From Jannaschia faecimaris (GTDB lineage Bacteria > Pseudomonadota > Alphaproteobacteria > Rhodobacterales > Rhodobacteraceae): a stretch of 64,000 bases of DNA. How positions within the stretch are numbered: position 1 is the first letter of the stretch; the number at the start of each line of letters is the position of its first letter. The DNA lies in assembly GCF_900107415.1 (NCBI RefSeq), contig NZ_FNPX01000012.1:1-64000 (forward strand). Direction: 5' to 3'. The position numbers and the translations under genes are program-made. The notes under the pieces were generated by a model, which was given only the letters and a program-made list of their open reading frames with translations, searched no databases and was not told where the DNA came from. Positions 15,393 to 24,018 of this stretch are shown here, piece by piece.

Positions 15393-16889
15393 TCACTCCA
15401 TTACGGGAATGGAGAATTCGCCGCCTTCCTTGATGCCCGAGGGCCAGCGCGCGGTGACCGTCTTGGTGCGAGTGTAGAACTTGAAGGCGTCTGGGCCGTG
15501 CTGGTTCAAATCGCCGAACATCGATTTCTTCCAGCCCCCGAAGGTGTGGTAGGCCAGCGGAACCGGGATCGGCACGTTCACACCGACCATACCGACGTTC
15601 ACACGCTTGGCGAAGTCACGGGCGGCGTCGCCGTCGCGCGTGAAAATCGCGGTGCCGTTGCCGTACTCATGGTCCATGGCAAGGCCGAGTGCGTCTTCGT
15701 AGGTCTGCGCGCGCACGCACGACAGGACCGGGCCGAAAATCTCTTTGGTGTAGATATCCATGTCCTTGGTGACGTGGTCAAAGAGGACCGGGCCGACGAA
15801 AAATCCATCTTCGTAGCCCTGTACCGACATCTGGCTGCCATCGACGACGGCCGTGGCACCCGCGTCCTTACCCGACTGGATCAGACCAAGGATGTTCTGC
15901 TTGGCCGCTGCCGTGACCACTGGACCGAAATCCACGTCCTTGCCCGAAGAATAGGGGCCGACCTTGAGCGCCTCGACCTTGGGGGCAAGGGCGGAAATCA
16001 GGCGGTCGGCGGTCTCGTCTCCGACGGGCACGGCCACAGAAATCGCCATGCAGCGTTCCCCCGCCGCGCCGTAGCCCGCGCCGACCAGCGCATCGGCAGC
16101 CTGCTCCATGTCGGCGTCCGGCATGATGATCATGTGGTTCTTGGCCCCGCCGAAACACTGCGCGCGCTTGCCGGTCGCGCTGGCCCGCTCGTAGATATAC
16201 GCCGCGATCGGGGTCGAGCCGACGAAGCCGACCGACTGGATCACCGGGTGGTCGAGAATCGCGTCGACCACTTCCTTGTCGCCGTTCACGACCTGCAGGA
16301 TGCCCTTGGGAAGACCGGCTTCCTCCAACAGTTTCACCAACATCATCGGGACCGAGGGATCACGCTCGGACGGCTTTAGGATGAAAGCGTTGCCGCAGGC
16401 GATCGCAGGCGCGAACATCCACATCGGGATCATGGCCGGGAAGTTAAATGGCGTGATGCCCGCCGTGACGCCAAGGGCCTGACGCATGGAGTACATGTCG
16501 ATGCCGGGACCGGCGGAATCAGTGAATTCGCCCTTCAGGTGATGCGGGGCACCGATGCAGAACTCCACGACCTCCAGGCCGCGCTGCACGTCCCCGGCCG
16601 CGTCGGGCAGGGTCTTGCCGTGCTCGCGCGACAGCGCCTCGGCCAGCTTGCCCATGTCGCGGTTCAGAAGGTCCACGAATTTCATCAGCACGCGGGCGCG
16701 CCGCTGGGGATTGGTTTTTTCCCAAGCGGGTTGGGCGGCGGCGGCGATTTCCACTGCGCGGTCCAGTTCGGATGCGGAGGCCAGCGACAGTTTGGCCTGC
16801 ACCTCGCCCGTGGCCGGGTTGAAGACGTCCGCGGTACGTCCCGATCCGGCAACGTGGCTGCCGTCGATCCAATGTCCGATGTTTTCCAT
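15393..16889 (-). CDS. mmsA: CoA-acylating methylmalonate-semialdehyde dehydrogenase
   Basis: This 498-residue aldehyde dehydrogenase converts methylmalonate semialdehyde to propionyl-CoA, the step after MmsB in valine catabolism. The oxyanion Asn149 lies in TPFNFP, and the NAD-site FVGSTPIAAYIY begins near residue 222. The catalytic Cys280 lies in AGERCMAIS. The KRAQCFGGAKNHMI segment is typical of the CoA-dependent subgroup, which has no general-base glutamate. The ATG at 16889 follows GGAGG. It diverges from a LysR regulator that probably controls it. Confidence 0.93.
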   Translation of the reverse strand: MENIGHWIDGSHVAGSGRTADVFNPATGEVQAKLSLASASELDRAVEIAAAAQPAWEKTNPQRRARVLMKFVDLLNRDMGKLAEALSREHGKTLPDAAGDVQRGLEVVEFCIGAPHHLKGEFTDSAGPGIDMYSMRQALGVTAGITPFNFPAMIPMWMFAPAIACGNAFILKPSERDPSVPMMLVKLLEEAGLPKGILQVVNGDKEVVDAILDHPVIQSVGFVGSTPIAAYIYERASATGKRAQCFGGAKNHMIIMPDADMEQAADALVGAGYGAAGERCMAISVAVPVGDETADRLISALAPKVEALKVGPYSSGKDVDFGPVVTAAAKQNILGLIQSGKDAGATAVVDGSQMSVQGYEDGFFVGPVLFDHVTKDMDIYTKEIFGPVLSCVRAQTYEDALGLAMDHEYGNGTAIFTRDGDAARDFAKRVNVGMVGVNVPIPVPLAYHTFGGWKKSMFGDLNQHGPDAFKFYTRTKTVTARWPSGIKEGGEFSIPVME

Positions 16890-16979
16890 GAGAACCTCCT
16901 TGAGTTGGGCGGACAATAGCGCTCCTGCTCTTGCCGCGACAGGGGCAGGCGGGCAGGGTGATCTTGCAGAAATGTTGGC

Positions 16980-17885
16980 ATGGAGTGGGAAGTGGACTGG
17001 GATGACCTGCGGATTTTCCTTGGCGTTGCGCGCGGTGGATCGCTGGCCGAGGCGGGGAAGGGCCTGCGTTTGGATCCCGCGACGCTCAGCCGCAGGATCG
17101 CCCGACTTGAGGCGCAGGCCGGGGCCGTGCTGTTCCTGAAGTCACCGCGTGGCTATGCGCTGACCGAAGCGGGACATCGCTTGCTGCCCCATGCCGAGGG
17201 AATGGAGGCGCGGGCGCGGGCAGGCGTCGCGGCGTTAGCCGGTGATGACAGCCTGCGGGGCCGTGTGCGCATCGGTGCGCCCGACGGGGTGGCAAACCAC
17301 GTTCTGCCTGCGGTCCTGACACGTATCCGCGCGTCGAACCCGGACCTTGGCCTGGACCTCGTGGCTCTGCCGCGCGTGTTCGACTTGGGCCGCCGGGAGG
17401 CGGACCTTGCCATCACCGTCAGCGCACCAAAGGCCGGACGACTGCGGGTGCGGCGGCTTTGCGATTATCACCTGAGCCTAGCCGCGCACCGTGATTACCT
17501 TGCCAAATCTGCAATCGTGAAATCGCGCGCAGACCTTAAGGATCACGCGATCGTTGGCTATATCCCGGACATGATCTTCGACGCCGACCTCGATTATCTG
17601 GGTGAGGTGGGGGCTGTCGCACCGGGCCTCGCCTCCAATTCGGCTGCCGTGCAACTGGGGCTGATCCGGGCGGGCGGCGGCATCGGCGTGGTGCATGACT
17701 TCATGCTGGCGGGCGCGCCCGACCTCATCCGCGTACTGCCGGGCGACGTCCGTCTTACCCGCGCATTTCACCTCAGCCGTCATTCGGACGCGGGCGGGCC
17801 GCTGATCACGCGCGCCGCTGACCTGTTGGCTGAAGGGGTGCGCGCCGAAGTGGCCCGACTAGAGGCGGCGGCAACGGAATCCTAA
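16980..17885 (+). CDS. LysR family transcriptional regulator
   Basis: This 301-residue protein has an N-terminal winged helix-turn-helix at residues 7-66 (DLRIFLGVARGGSLAEAG, then DPATLSRRIARLE) and a substrate-binding domain after residue 95. It is divergent from mmsA across 90 bp, the classical LysR arrangement, so mmsA is the likely target. The inducer may be a valine-pathway intermediate. Both points are inference from position. Confidence 0.9.
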   Translation: MEWEVDWDDLRIFLGVARGGSLAEAGKGLRLDPATLSRRIARLEAQAGAVLFLKSPRGYALTEAGHRLLPHAEGMEARARAGVAALAGDDSLRGRVRIGAPDGVANHVLPAVLTRIRASNPDLGLDLVALPRVFDLGRREADLAITVSAPKAGRLRVRRLCDYHLSLAAHRDYLAKSAIVKSRADLKDHAIVGYIPDMIFDADLDYLGEVGAVAPGLASNSAAVQLGLIRAGGGIGVVHDFMLAGAPDLIRVLPGDVRLTRAFHLSRHSDAGGPLITRAADLLAEGVRAEVARLEAAATES

Positions 17886-17908
17886 CCTTTCGGGCGCAGA
17901 CATACGGT

Positions 17909-18256
17909 ATGACGCGCGCGCTTTTTCTGATCCTGATGCTGCCCGGTTGTGCCTGGTTTCAGCCGGAACCTGAGGTAATCCGCTTCGGTCCGCGTTGCGT
18001 GGATTACGTGGCCCTGTCGCAGGCGGTGGTCGACGGACGCTGGCGCGGGCAATCACGGATGGAGCAGCGTTTGCTGGTGAACGATGCCGAACCTTATGCC
18101 GCCGTCCACCGGGCGATGGTCGAAAGCGTCTACGACTGGCCGCGCCCCACGACGCCCGGCGATTGGCTGATCCTGTCCGCGACCACGGCACAGGCAGCGG
18201 AGGCGCGATGCATCAATCGCCCGGCACAGGCTTTGCAAGGGCGGCTCATCCCGTGA
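17909..18256 (+). CDS. Small predicted lipoprotein, unknown function
   Basis: This 115-residue protein has a short hydrophobic signal and the lipobox LPGC with Cys14, so it should be lipid-anchored in the envelope. The mature part has two further cysteines (RCVDY and ARCINR), which may pair. No family is recognised. It follows the LysR gene by 23 bp and may be cotranscribed. Confidence 0.65.
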   Translation: MTRALFLILMLPGCAWFQPEPEVIRFGPRCVDYVALSQAVVDGRWRGQSRMEQRLLVNDAEPYAAVHRAMVESVYDWPRPTTPGDWLILSATTAQAAEARCINRPAQALQGRLIP

Positions 18257-18344
18257 CGGCGGCGCGCGGCGCTCAGCAACAGGGCCACACGTGGCGGGAT
18301 CAGGTCGTCGCTAGAATCGCAGCCGGGATATTTCAGAGTCGGGC

Positions 18345-18707
18345 CGGACCCGCCCCTAGGAGGAGCATCGCCGCAGGGCGATCGTGGCCGAAAGGGCCGA
18401 AATCCTCCGAGGCGCGCTCGGGGCGGGCCTCGACCCCCGTGAAGGCCAGCCGCAACCTGACTGATGGCGTGCTGGCAAGTCCGATCGGCACCTAGGCGAC
18501 GCCGCGCGGGATGCCCGGTTCGTTGTGCAGCGCGAAAGCTCAATCTTGGGGGCAGGCCGGCAAGATCGCGTCCGCGCCAATGGTGGTGAGAGCCTGCGAG
18601 ATGCGAGTGCCAGTGCGGCATTCGTCTCCCGATACTTCGGGGTGCGCGTGAAATTTCCGGCGCAGCCCACCCAGAACGGCAAGATCGGAATTGGTCAATT
18701 GGTCCAT
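18345..18707 (-). pseudogene. Decayed M20 family amidohydrolase
   Basis: The minus strand begins MDQLTNSDLAVLGGLRRKFH and continues with AHPEVSGDE and ALTTIGADAILP, the N terminus of an M20/IAA-amidohydrolase. It then jumps to FALHNEPGIPRGVA, which belongs about 130 residues further on in the family. The metal-binding centre between these segments is missing. A stop (TAG) follows GVA, after which ASTPSVRLRLAFTGVEARPE continues the family pattern. The internal deletion, frameshift and stop make it non-functional. Confidence 0.65.
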
Positions 18708-18820
18708 TCGCAACACCTGCCGGAAAGCCACATGAGTGTCGCTTGGTTACGGAATTTCTTGACTCGAGGGGGCTTGCGGGACGACCTTTTGAGGACGGCA
18801 GCGATCAAGGGAGGTCTATC

Positions 18821-19255
18821 ATGTTCGTCACACAGATACTTAAATCCAAGCAGACGCAGGGTGTCCTTACAATCGATCCAGCCGCCAGTATCGCCGACGC
18901 GGTGGCCGAATTGGCCGCACGTCGCATCGGTGCGTTGGTCGTCAGCGGTGACGGACGTCGCGCGCAGGGCATCTTGTCGGAACGCGATATTGTACGGGAA
19001 TTGGGGCGTGACGGCGCGGATATCCTGACACGCACCGTCGGTGATATGATGACGCGCGATCTGAAGACCTGCGCACCGGGCGATGACGCCCAAGCTATTT
19101 TGGAGGCCATGACCGAAGGCCGCTTCCGTCACATGCCGGTCGAAGAAGACGGGCTGCTGATCGGGATGATTTCCCTTGGTGACGTGGTCAAGGCCCGGTT
19201 GAGCGAGGTTTCGATGGAAAAGGACGCGTTGCAAGCCATGATAACCGGGTTTTGA
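18821..19255 (+). CDS. Tandem CBS-domain protein
   Basis: This 144-residue protein is made of two CBS domains (about 8-65 and 75-132) with the motifs GALVVSGDGRRAQGILSERD and DGLLIGMISLGDVVK. Such stand-alone pairs bind adenine nucleotides and act as energy or redox sensors. The ATG at 18821 follows GGGAGG. It is a monocistronic unit as far as can be seen. Confidence 0.9.
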   Translation: MFVTQILKSKQTQGVLTIDPAASIADAVAELAARRIGALVVSGDGRRAQGILSERDIVRELGRDGADILTRTVGDMMTRDLKTCAPGDDAQAILEAMTEGRFRHMPVEEDGLLIGMISLGDVVKARLSEVSMEKDALQAMITGF

Positions 19256-19577
19256 CGACGCGCCCGACCTGTTCGGTGCGCTGCATCTCGTAGGGTAATG
19301 AAAGCCGCGGAACGGTGCGAAGCCTCTGTGACCAATCCTGTGCTGCGCGCTGCGGCGACCCCCGGTTTGCTTGCCTTGGGTGATCTGGCGAAACCTTACC
19401 GCCGCCAAACGCGTTCGAAGATGCAACCGGGTCGGCTGTGCCCCTGCGGAATGTCGGTCATCGCGCGCTTTTCGTCAGGAGCAGGAGCCGCGGGCAAGAC
19501 GCGGACTTACGCAGCGCGCTTGAACCCCGGCGCGGGCCGTGGCAGTCGTGGCGCAACTTTCTTGCGGGAGGCGTTCT
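19256..19577. other. 322-bp intergenic stretch, no gene seen
   Basis: No frame has a credible start and family-like sequence on either strand. The stretch presumably carries the coaD promoter, but no clear -35/-10 pair could be picked out in the GC-rich sequence. Confidence 0.4.
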
Positions 19578-20072
19578 ATGCGCACGGCCCTTTACCCCGG
19601 CACCTTTGATCCGATCACAAAGGGCCATATCGACATCATCAAGCGGGCCTGCACGCTGGTCGACAAGCTGGTTATCGGTGTCGCCATCAACCGGGACAAA
19701 GGTCCCTTGTTCGACTTGGAGGAGCGGGTGGCCATGGTGGAGGCCGAATGCGCCTTCTGGTCTGAACGGACCGGCACCGAGATCGTGGCCCATCCGTTCG
19801 AGAATCTGCTGATTGACTGTGCGCAAGACGTCGGTGCGCAGATGATCATCCGTGGCCTGCGCGCGGTGGCCGATTTCGAGTACGAATACCAGATGGTCGG
19901 AATGAACCGTGTTCTGAACAATCAGATAGAAACAGTCTTCCTGATGGCCGAAGCCCAGCATCAGGCGATCGCGTCCAAATTGGTCAAGGAAATCGCTCGG
20001 CTAGGGGGGGATGTGTCTTCCTTCGTGACGCCGCCGGTGAACGCGGCACTCAGGGCGCGGTTTGATTCCTGA
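19578..20072 (+). CDS. coaD: Phosphopantetheine adenylyltransferase
   Basis: This 164-residue enzyme makes dephospho-CoA from 4'-phosphopantetheine and ATP, the penultimate step of CoA synthesis. The nucleotidyltransferase motif YPGTFDPITKGH includes His17, and IIRGLRAVADFEYE forms the nucleotide loop. The ATG at 19578 has a GGGAGG site and gives the normal length. It converges with ilvH. Confidence 0.95.
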   Translation: MRTALYPGTFDPITKGHIDIIKRACTLVDKLVIGVAINRDKGPLFDLEERVAMVEAECAFWSERTGTEIVAHPFENLLIDCAQDVGAQMIIRGLRAVADFEYEYQMVGMNRVLNNQIETVFLMAEAQHQAIASKLVKEIARLGGDVSSFVTPPVNAALRARFDS

Positions 20073-20093
20073 GGTGCTGCGGGGGAATTGAGG

Positions 20094-20657
20094 TCACTCC
20101 GATCCGCGCGAAAGGGCGGCGACGCCGGTGCGCGCCATCTCGATCAGACCAATTGGACGCATCAGTTCGGCGAAGGCCTCGATTTTGCCGACGTCGCCGG
20201 TGATCTCGAAGACGAAGCTGTCCAGCGTCGAGTCCACAACGTTGGCGCGGAAAATCTCGGCTAGGCGCAGGGCCTCGATCCGCTTGTCCCCGGTTCCTGC
20301 GACCTTGAAGAGCGCCAGTTCGCGTTCCACTGGTTTGCCTTCGACTGTCAGGTCGTGGACGTCGCGGACCGATACGATCCGGCCCAACTGCGCCTTGATC
20401 TGTTCGATCACTTGCGGCGTGCCGACGGTGACGACCGTAATGCGCGAGGTGTGCCCCTCGTGGTCGACTTCGGCGACTGTCAGGCTTTCGATATTGTAGC
20501 CCCGACCAGAAAAAAGGCCGATCACACGCGCAAGAACGCCCGCTTCGTTTTCGACCAGAACGGCCAGAGTGTGCCGTTCCTGAACGTCCGAGAAATTCGG
20601 GCGCAGGTTGTAGGCGGAATGGCTTGTAGAGCCCTTCTTGAGTTTCAGCGCGGACAT
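20094..20657 (-). CDS. ilvH: Acetolactate synthase small (regulatory) subunit
   Basis: This 187-residue protein has an N-terminal ACT domain (HTLAVLVENEAGVLARV then GLFSGRGYNIESLTV) that binds valine for feedback control, followed by the small-subunit C-terminal domain. It activates and regulates the IlvB catalytic subunit encoded at 22058-23812. The two are separated here by a LysE gene and a plus-strand EF-hand gene, so ilvH is probably not governed solely by the ilvB attenuator. Confidence 0.95.
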   Translation of the reverse strand: MSALKLKKGSTSHSAYNLRPNFSDVQERHTLAVLVENEAGVLARVIGLFSGRGYNIESLTVAEVDHEGHTSRITVVTVGTPQVIEQIKAQLGRIVSVRDVHDLTVEGKPVERELALFKVAGTGDKRIEALRLAEIFRANVVDSTLDSFVFEITGDVGKIEAFAELMRPIGLIEMARTGVAALSRGSE

Positions 20658-20936
20658 CCGTCCCTCCCCAATACAGTTGCCCCGTTCTGACGTGTTTTGC
20701 GCGCGATGGAAAGCATCGGCAACAAGGTGCGCACATCGGCGACCTCTGGCCGGTGCAAGCCGGGGGGACGGCGATCCGCCGATCTTTCGGCGCGGATTTG
20801 CCGGTCGCTCGGCGGAGGCAATCCGGAACGGCAGAAACGGGTCGCTGGCGCTGGTCCCGAAGCGTTCTCCCGGTCAGGCAGGGGCTCCGTAGTGCCGACG
20901 GTGGCCGCGCGGAGCAGACCTATGAAAGGAGAGTCC

Positions 20937-21317
20937 ATGATACGATCGGCCCTGGTGTTCGCTGCCTTGACGGTTGCCACCGCGACCTTCGCTACGGCGC
21001 AGGCCAATTGGGACTTGGACGCCGATGCGCGGCTGAACCCCGATGAATTCTTCGATGGTTTCGGCAAATTAGGGACGTTTCGCATCTTTGACCGGAACGG
21101 TGACGCTATGCTGGATGCGTCCGAGTGGCAGAATGGCCCCTGGTTTGTGGGTGAGTACGTCAACATGGATCTGAACGCCGATGGCGGCGTGGACGAGTTG
21201 GAGTTCAACGCGTTGTTGTTCAACCGCTATGACGACAACGGATCGGGCAGGATCGAACCGGCAGAGATCGCAAGGGTCAAAGCGGACCTAGCGAAAGACG
21301 GGCTGCTGGCGCATTAG
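20937..21317 (+). CDS. Exported EF-hand calcium-binding protein
   Basis: This 126-residue protein has a signal peptide (residues 1-20, ending near ATAQA). Three acidic loops resemble EF-hands: DRNGDAMLDASEW, DLNADGGVDELEF and DDNGSGRIEPAEI. The last two have near-canonical 12-residue spacing. It probably binds calcium in the periplasm; the role is unknown. The ATG at 20937 follows AAGGAGA. It is the only plus-strand gene inside the ilv region. Confidence 0.8.
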   Translation: MIRSALVFAALTVATATFATAQANWDLDADARLNPDEFFDGFGKLGTFRIFDRNGDAMLDASEWQNGPWFVGEYVNMDLNADGGVDELEFNALLFNRYDDNGSGRIEPAEIARVKADLAKDGLLAH

Positions 21318-21342
21318 CGTCAGGCACGGCTTTGCATTCGCG

Positions 21343-21957
21343 TCAGCGCGATCCGGTCAGGAGAGCACCGCCGAAAAAGACGAGTGCCGCGCCGAAGGCC
21401 CGCTCCATCGATTTCTTCACCGACAAAAGACCGGCGCGGACCGCCGGGGCCGAGAGCAGCAGCGCGACCGTTGCGAACCAGATGACATGGGCCATCGCGA
21501 TAAAGACACCATACCCCAACTGCGTCATGAGCGGTGTACCGGGCGAGATGACGGTCAGAAACAAAGAGACCACGAAAATCGCCGTCTTGGGGTTCGTCGC
21601 GTTGGTCACAAAGCCCCAGAACATGCCCTGTACCGGGGTCATGGCTGTTCGCCCCCCTTCGGGGATGTCGTTGGTTGCGCCGCGAAATGTGCGGATGCCG
21701 AGCCAGATAAGGTAGGCACCGCCAAGGGTTTTGGCCACGGTAAAGGCCATGGCCGAGCCGGTAAGCAACACGCCCACGCCGATGATCGCCGCCGCGACGT
21801 GGACCGTCAGGCCAAATCCGACACCAAACGCCGTGGCCAGTCCGGTGATCCGGCCCGCGACCAGCGTATTGCGGGATGTAACGATAAAATCGGGGCCGGG
21901 CGAGATGACGGCGAGGCAGGTGATGGCAATCACTGCCAGAAACTCGGGGCTTGGCAT
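21343..21957 (-). CDS. LysE/RhtB family amino-acid exporter
   Basis: This 204-residue inner-membrane protein has about six hydrophobic segments. The family hallmark AVISPGPDFIVTSRN is at the N terminus, and GMFWGFVTNATNPKTAIFV is central. The family exports amino acids such as lysine, homoserine or branched-chain residues. The ATG at 21957 follows AAGGA. It lies 100 bp downstream of ilvB in the same direction, which makes export of an ilv-pathway product possible but unproven. Confidence 0.88.
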   Translation of the reverse strand: MPSPEFLAVIAITCLAVISPGPDFIVTSRNTLVAGRITGLATAFGVGFGLTVHVAAAIIGVGVLLTGSAMAFTVAKTLGGAYLIWLGIRTFRGATNDIPEGGRTAMTPVQGMFWGFVTNATNPKTAIFVVSLFLTVISPGTPLMTQLGYGVFIAMAHVIWFATVALLLSAPAVRAGLLSVKKSMERAFGAALVFFGGALLTGSR

Positions 21958-22057
21958 GGGCGGATCCTTTGTGCGCCTACTGACCATTTGATGCGCCGAT
22001 CAGCAAGCCAAAACGGGCGCACCGAAGCGCGCCCGTCGAATAGTCATGGGATCGCGA

Positions 22058-23812
22058 TCAGACCAGAACCGACCCTTTGGCGTCGATAACGCCTTGGGTG
22101 TCGGCATCGCCCAGCAGCATGTCGTTGTGTGCCTTGCCCGAGGGGATCATGGGGAAGCAGTTTTCATGCTTTTCCACCAGGCAGTCAAAGACCACGGGGC
22201 CGTCATAGGCCAACATTTCCTTGATCGCCTCGTCCAGGTCGTCGGGGTCGGAGCAGCGGATACCCTTGGCCCCAAATGCCTCGGCCAGCATGACGAAATC
22301 GGGCAGCGACTCGGACCAGCTATGGGAGTAACGCTCTCCATGCAGAAGCTCCTGCCACTGACGGACCATGCCCAGACGCTCGTTGTTGAGGATGAACTGC
22401 TTGACCGGAAGGCGGTACTGCGCGGCGGTGCCCATCTCCTGCATGTTCATCAGCCACGACGCCTCTCCGGCGACATTTATGACCAGCGCGTCGGGGTGCG
22501 CGACCTGTGTGCCGATAGACGCGGGGAAGCCATAGCCCATCGTCCCGAGACCGCCGGACGTCATCCAGCGGTTCGGATCCTCGAACCCGAGGTATTGCGC
22601 GGCCCACATCTGATGCTGACCTACCTCGGTGCAGATGTAGCGGTCGTGATCCTTGGTCAGCGCCTCCAGTCGCGACAGCGCGTACTGCGGCTTGATGATT
22701 TTGCCTTCCTGCTTGAATTTCAAGCAATCGACCGCGCGCCAACTCTCGATCTGGCCCCACCATTTCTGGATGGCCCCGGCATTGGTCTTGCGCCCGCGCG
22801 CCTTCCAGAGGCGCAACGCGTCTTCCAGCACGTGTCCGACGTCGCCCAGGATCGGGACATCGGCCTTGACCACCTTGTTTATGGACGACGGATCGATATC
22901 GATGTGGACCTTGGTCGACTTGGGGCTGAACTCGGCCAACACGCCGGTGATGCGGTCGTCGAAGCGCGCGCCGATGTTGATCATCAGGTCGCACCCGTGC
23001 ATCGCCATGTTCGCCTCGTAGAGGCCGTGCATCCCCAACATGCCCAGCCACTTGGATCCGGACGCAGGATAGCTGCCCAGACCCATCAGTGTCGAGGTGA
23101 TCGGGAAGCCGGTCGCGTCCACCAGTTCGCGCAACAACTGGCTGGCTGCAGGGCCGGAATTGATCACGCCGCCGCCGGTATAGAACACCGGACGCTCGGC
23201 ACGTTCGATCAGGTCGACCAACTGTTCGATGGCCTCCGGGTCGCCCTTGAGGCGGGGTTGGTAGTGCGAGGTCTCGATCTGCTTGGGGCCGGTATAATGG
23301 CCGGTGGCAAATTGGATATCCTTGGGGATGTCGATCAGAACCGGGCCGGGGCGACCTGACGTGGCGACATGAAATGCTTCGTGCAGGGCAGGGGACAGCG
23401 TATCCGTTTCCTTCACCAACCAGTTGTGCTTGGTGCAGGGGCGCGTAATGCCAACGGTGTCGGCCTCCTGAAAGGCATCGGAGCCGATCATGAACGTGGG
23501 CACCTGACCCGACAGGACGACGATCGGAATGCTGTCCATCAGCGCGTCGGTCAGGCCGGTGACGGCGTTCGTCGCGCCTGGGCCGGAGGTCACCAATGCC
23601 ACGCCGGGCTTGCCTGTCGAGCGAGCATACCCTTCGGCGGCGTGGACGGCTGCCTGTTCGTGACGAACAAGAATGTGCTTGATCTCAGATTGCTGAAAGA
23701 TCTCGTCATAGATCGGCAGCACTGCCCCGCCGGGATACCCGAAGATCGTGTCGACCCCCTGATCGCGCAGCGCTTTCACCACCATCTGCGCCCCGGTCAT
23801 CTGTTTGCTCAT
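22058..23812 (-). CDS. ilvB: Acetolactate synthase large (catalytic) subunit
   Basis: This 584-residue ThDP enzyme is the first common step of valine, leucine and isoleucine synthesis. The catalytic glutamate lies in RHEQAAVHAAEGYAR near residue 50. FAD and ThDP domains follow in the usual order, ending with the ERLGMVRQWQELLHGER segment. The ThDP/Mg motif that is commonly GDG reads AGEAS here, resembling variants I recall from other alphaproteobacteria. The ATG at 23812 follows AAGGA. A full attenuator precedes the gene. Confidence 0.95.
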   Translation of the reverse strand: MSKQMTGAQMVVKALRDQGVDTIFGYPGGAVLPIYDEIFQQSEIKHILVRHEQAAVHAAEGYARSTGKPGVALVTSGPGATNAVTGLTDALMDSIPIVVLSGQVPTFMIGSDAFQEADTVGITRPCTKHNWLVKETDTLSPALHEAFHVATSGRPGPVLIDIPKDIQFATGHYTGPKQIETSHYQPRLKGDPEAIEQLVDLIERAERPVFYTGGGVINSGPAASQLLRELVDATGFPITSTLMGLGSYPASGSKWLGMLGMHGLYEANMAMHGCDLMINIGARFDDRITGVLAEFSPKSTKVHIDIDPSSINKVVKADVPILGDVGHVLEDALRLWKARGRKTNAGAIQKWWGQIESWRAVDCLKFKQEGKIIKPQYALSRLEALTKDHDRYICTEVGQHQMWAAQYLGFEDPNRWMTSGGLGTMGYGFPASIGTQVAHPDALVINVAGEASWLMNMQEMGTAAQYRLPVKQFILNNERLGMVRQWQELLHGERYSHSWSESLPDFVMLAEAFGAKGIRCSDPDDLDEAIKEMLAYDGPVVFDCLVEKHENCFPMIPSGKAHNDMLLGDADTQGVIDAKGSVLV

Positions 23813-23844
23813 CTCATCTATCCTTCTTTCGACCCGCCTTCACG

Positions 23845-23874
23845 AAAAACCCCCGGAGGTTTCAGCTCCGGGGG
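23845..23874 (-). terminator. ilvB attenuator terminator
   Basis: On the minus strand CCCCCGGAG, a 7-nt loop and CTCCGGGGG form a perfect 9-bp stem followed by TTTTT, 33 bp before the ilvB start codon. The three bases at the foot of its 5' arm are also part of a competing 10-bp pairing with the leader peptide coding region. Confidence 0.85.
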
Positions 23875-23904
23875 CACATGGTTACCGTTATGGTTGCTGA
23901 ATAT

Positions 23905-23949
23905 TCAGCCCATGCACCCTGTTCCGACAATTACGAGAAGCGTGTTCAT
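23905..23949 (-). CDS. ilvB leader peptide (branched-chain attenuator)
   Basis: The 14-codon ORF MNTLLVIVGTGCMG has five consecutive branched-chain codons (Leu-Leu-Val-Ile-Val) and an AAGGA ribosome site. It sits between a good promoter and the attenuator terminator. Codons 11-14 include GGGTGCATGG (complement of 23910-23919), which can pair with CCATGTGCCC (complement of 23872-23881) through 10 bp with two G-U pairs. A ribosome stalled in the Leu/Val/Ile run would leave this segment free. One reaching the stop would cover it and let the terminator form. Confidence 0.8.
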   Translation of the reverse strand: MNTLLVIVGTGCMG

Positions 23950-23972
23950 ATCCGTGTCCTTAGAGGTCACCA

Positions 23973-24000
23973 TCCATACCGCGTCAGGCGGGGGGGTCAA
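23973..24000 (-). promoter_or_regulatory. Predicted ilvB promoter
   Basis: On the minus strand, -35 TTGACC (complement of 23995-24000) and -10 TATGGA (complement of 23973-23978) are separated by 16 bp. The leader peptide start is 24 bp downstream of the -10, leaving room for its ribosome site. Confidence 0.6.
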
Positions 24001-24018
24001 CAGGCTGTGTGGAGAAAA

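Noticed and set aside
15246-16379. 377-codon plus-strand frame across the VOC end and mmsA
   Set aside because: It is antisense to mmsA with no coding character, an effect of high GC at third positions.
22046-23359. 437-codon plus-strand open frame opposite ilvB
   Set aside because: It is antisense to a clear acetolactate synthase. Its His/Gln/Arg-rich composition is the usual mirror of a GC-rich gene, and there is no ribosome site or family motif.
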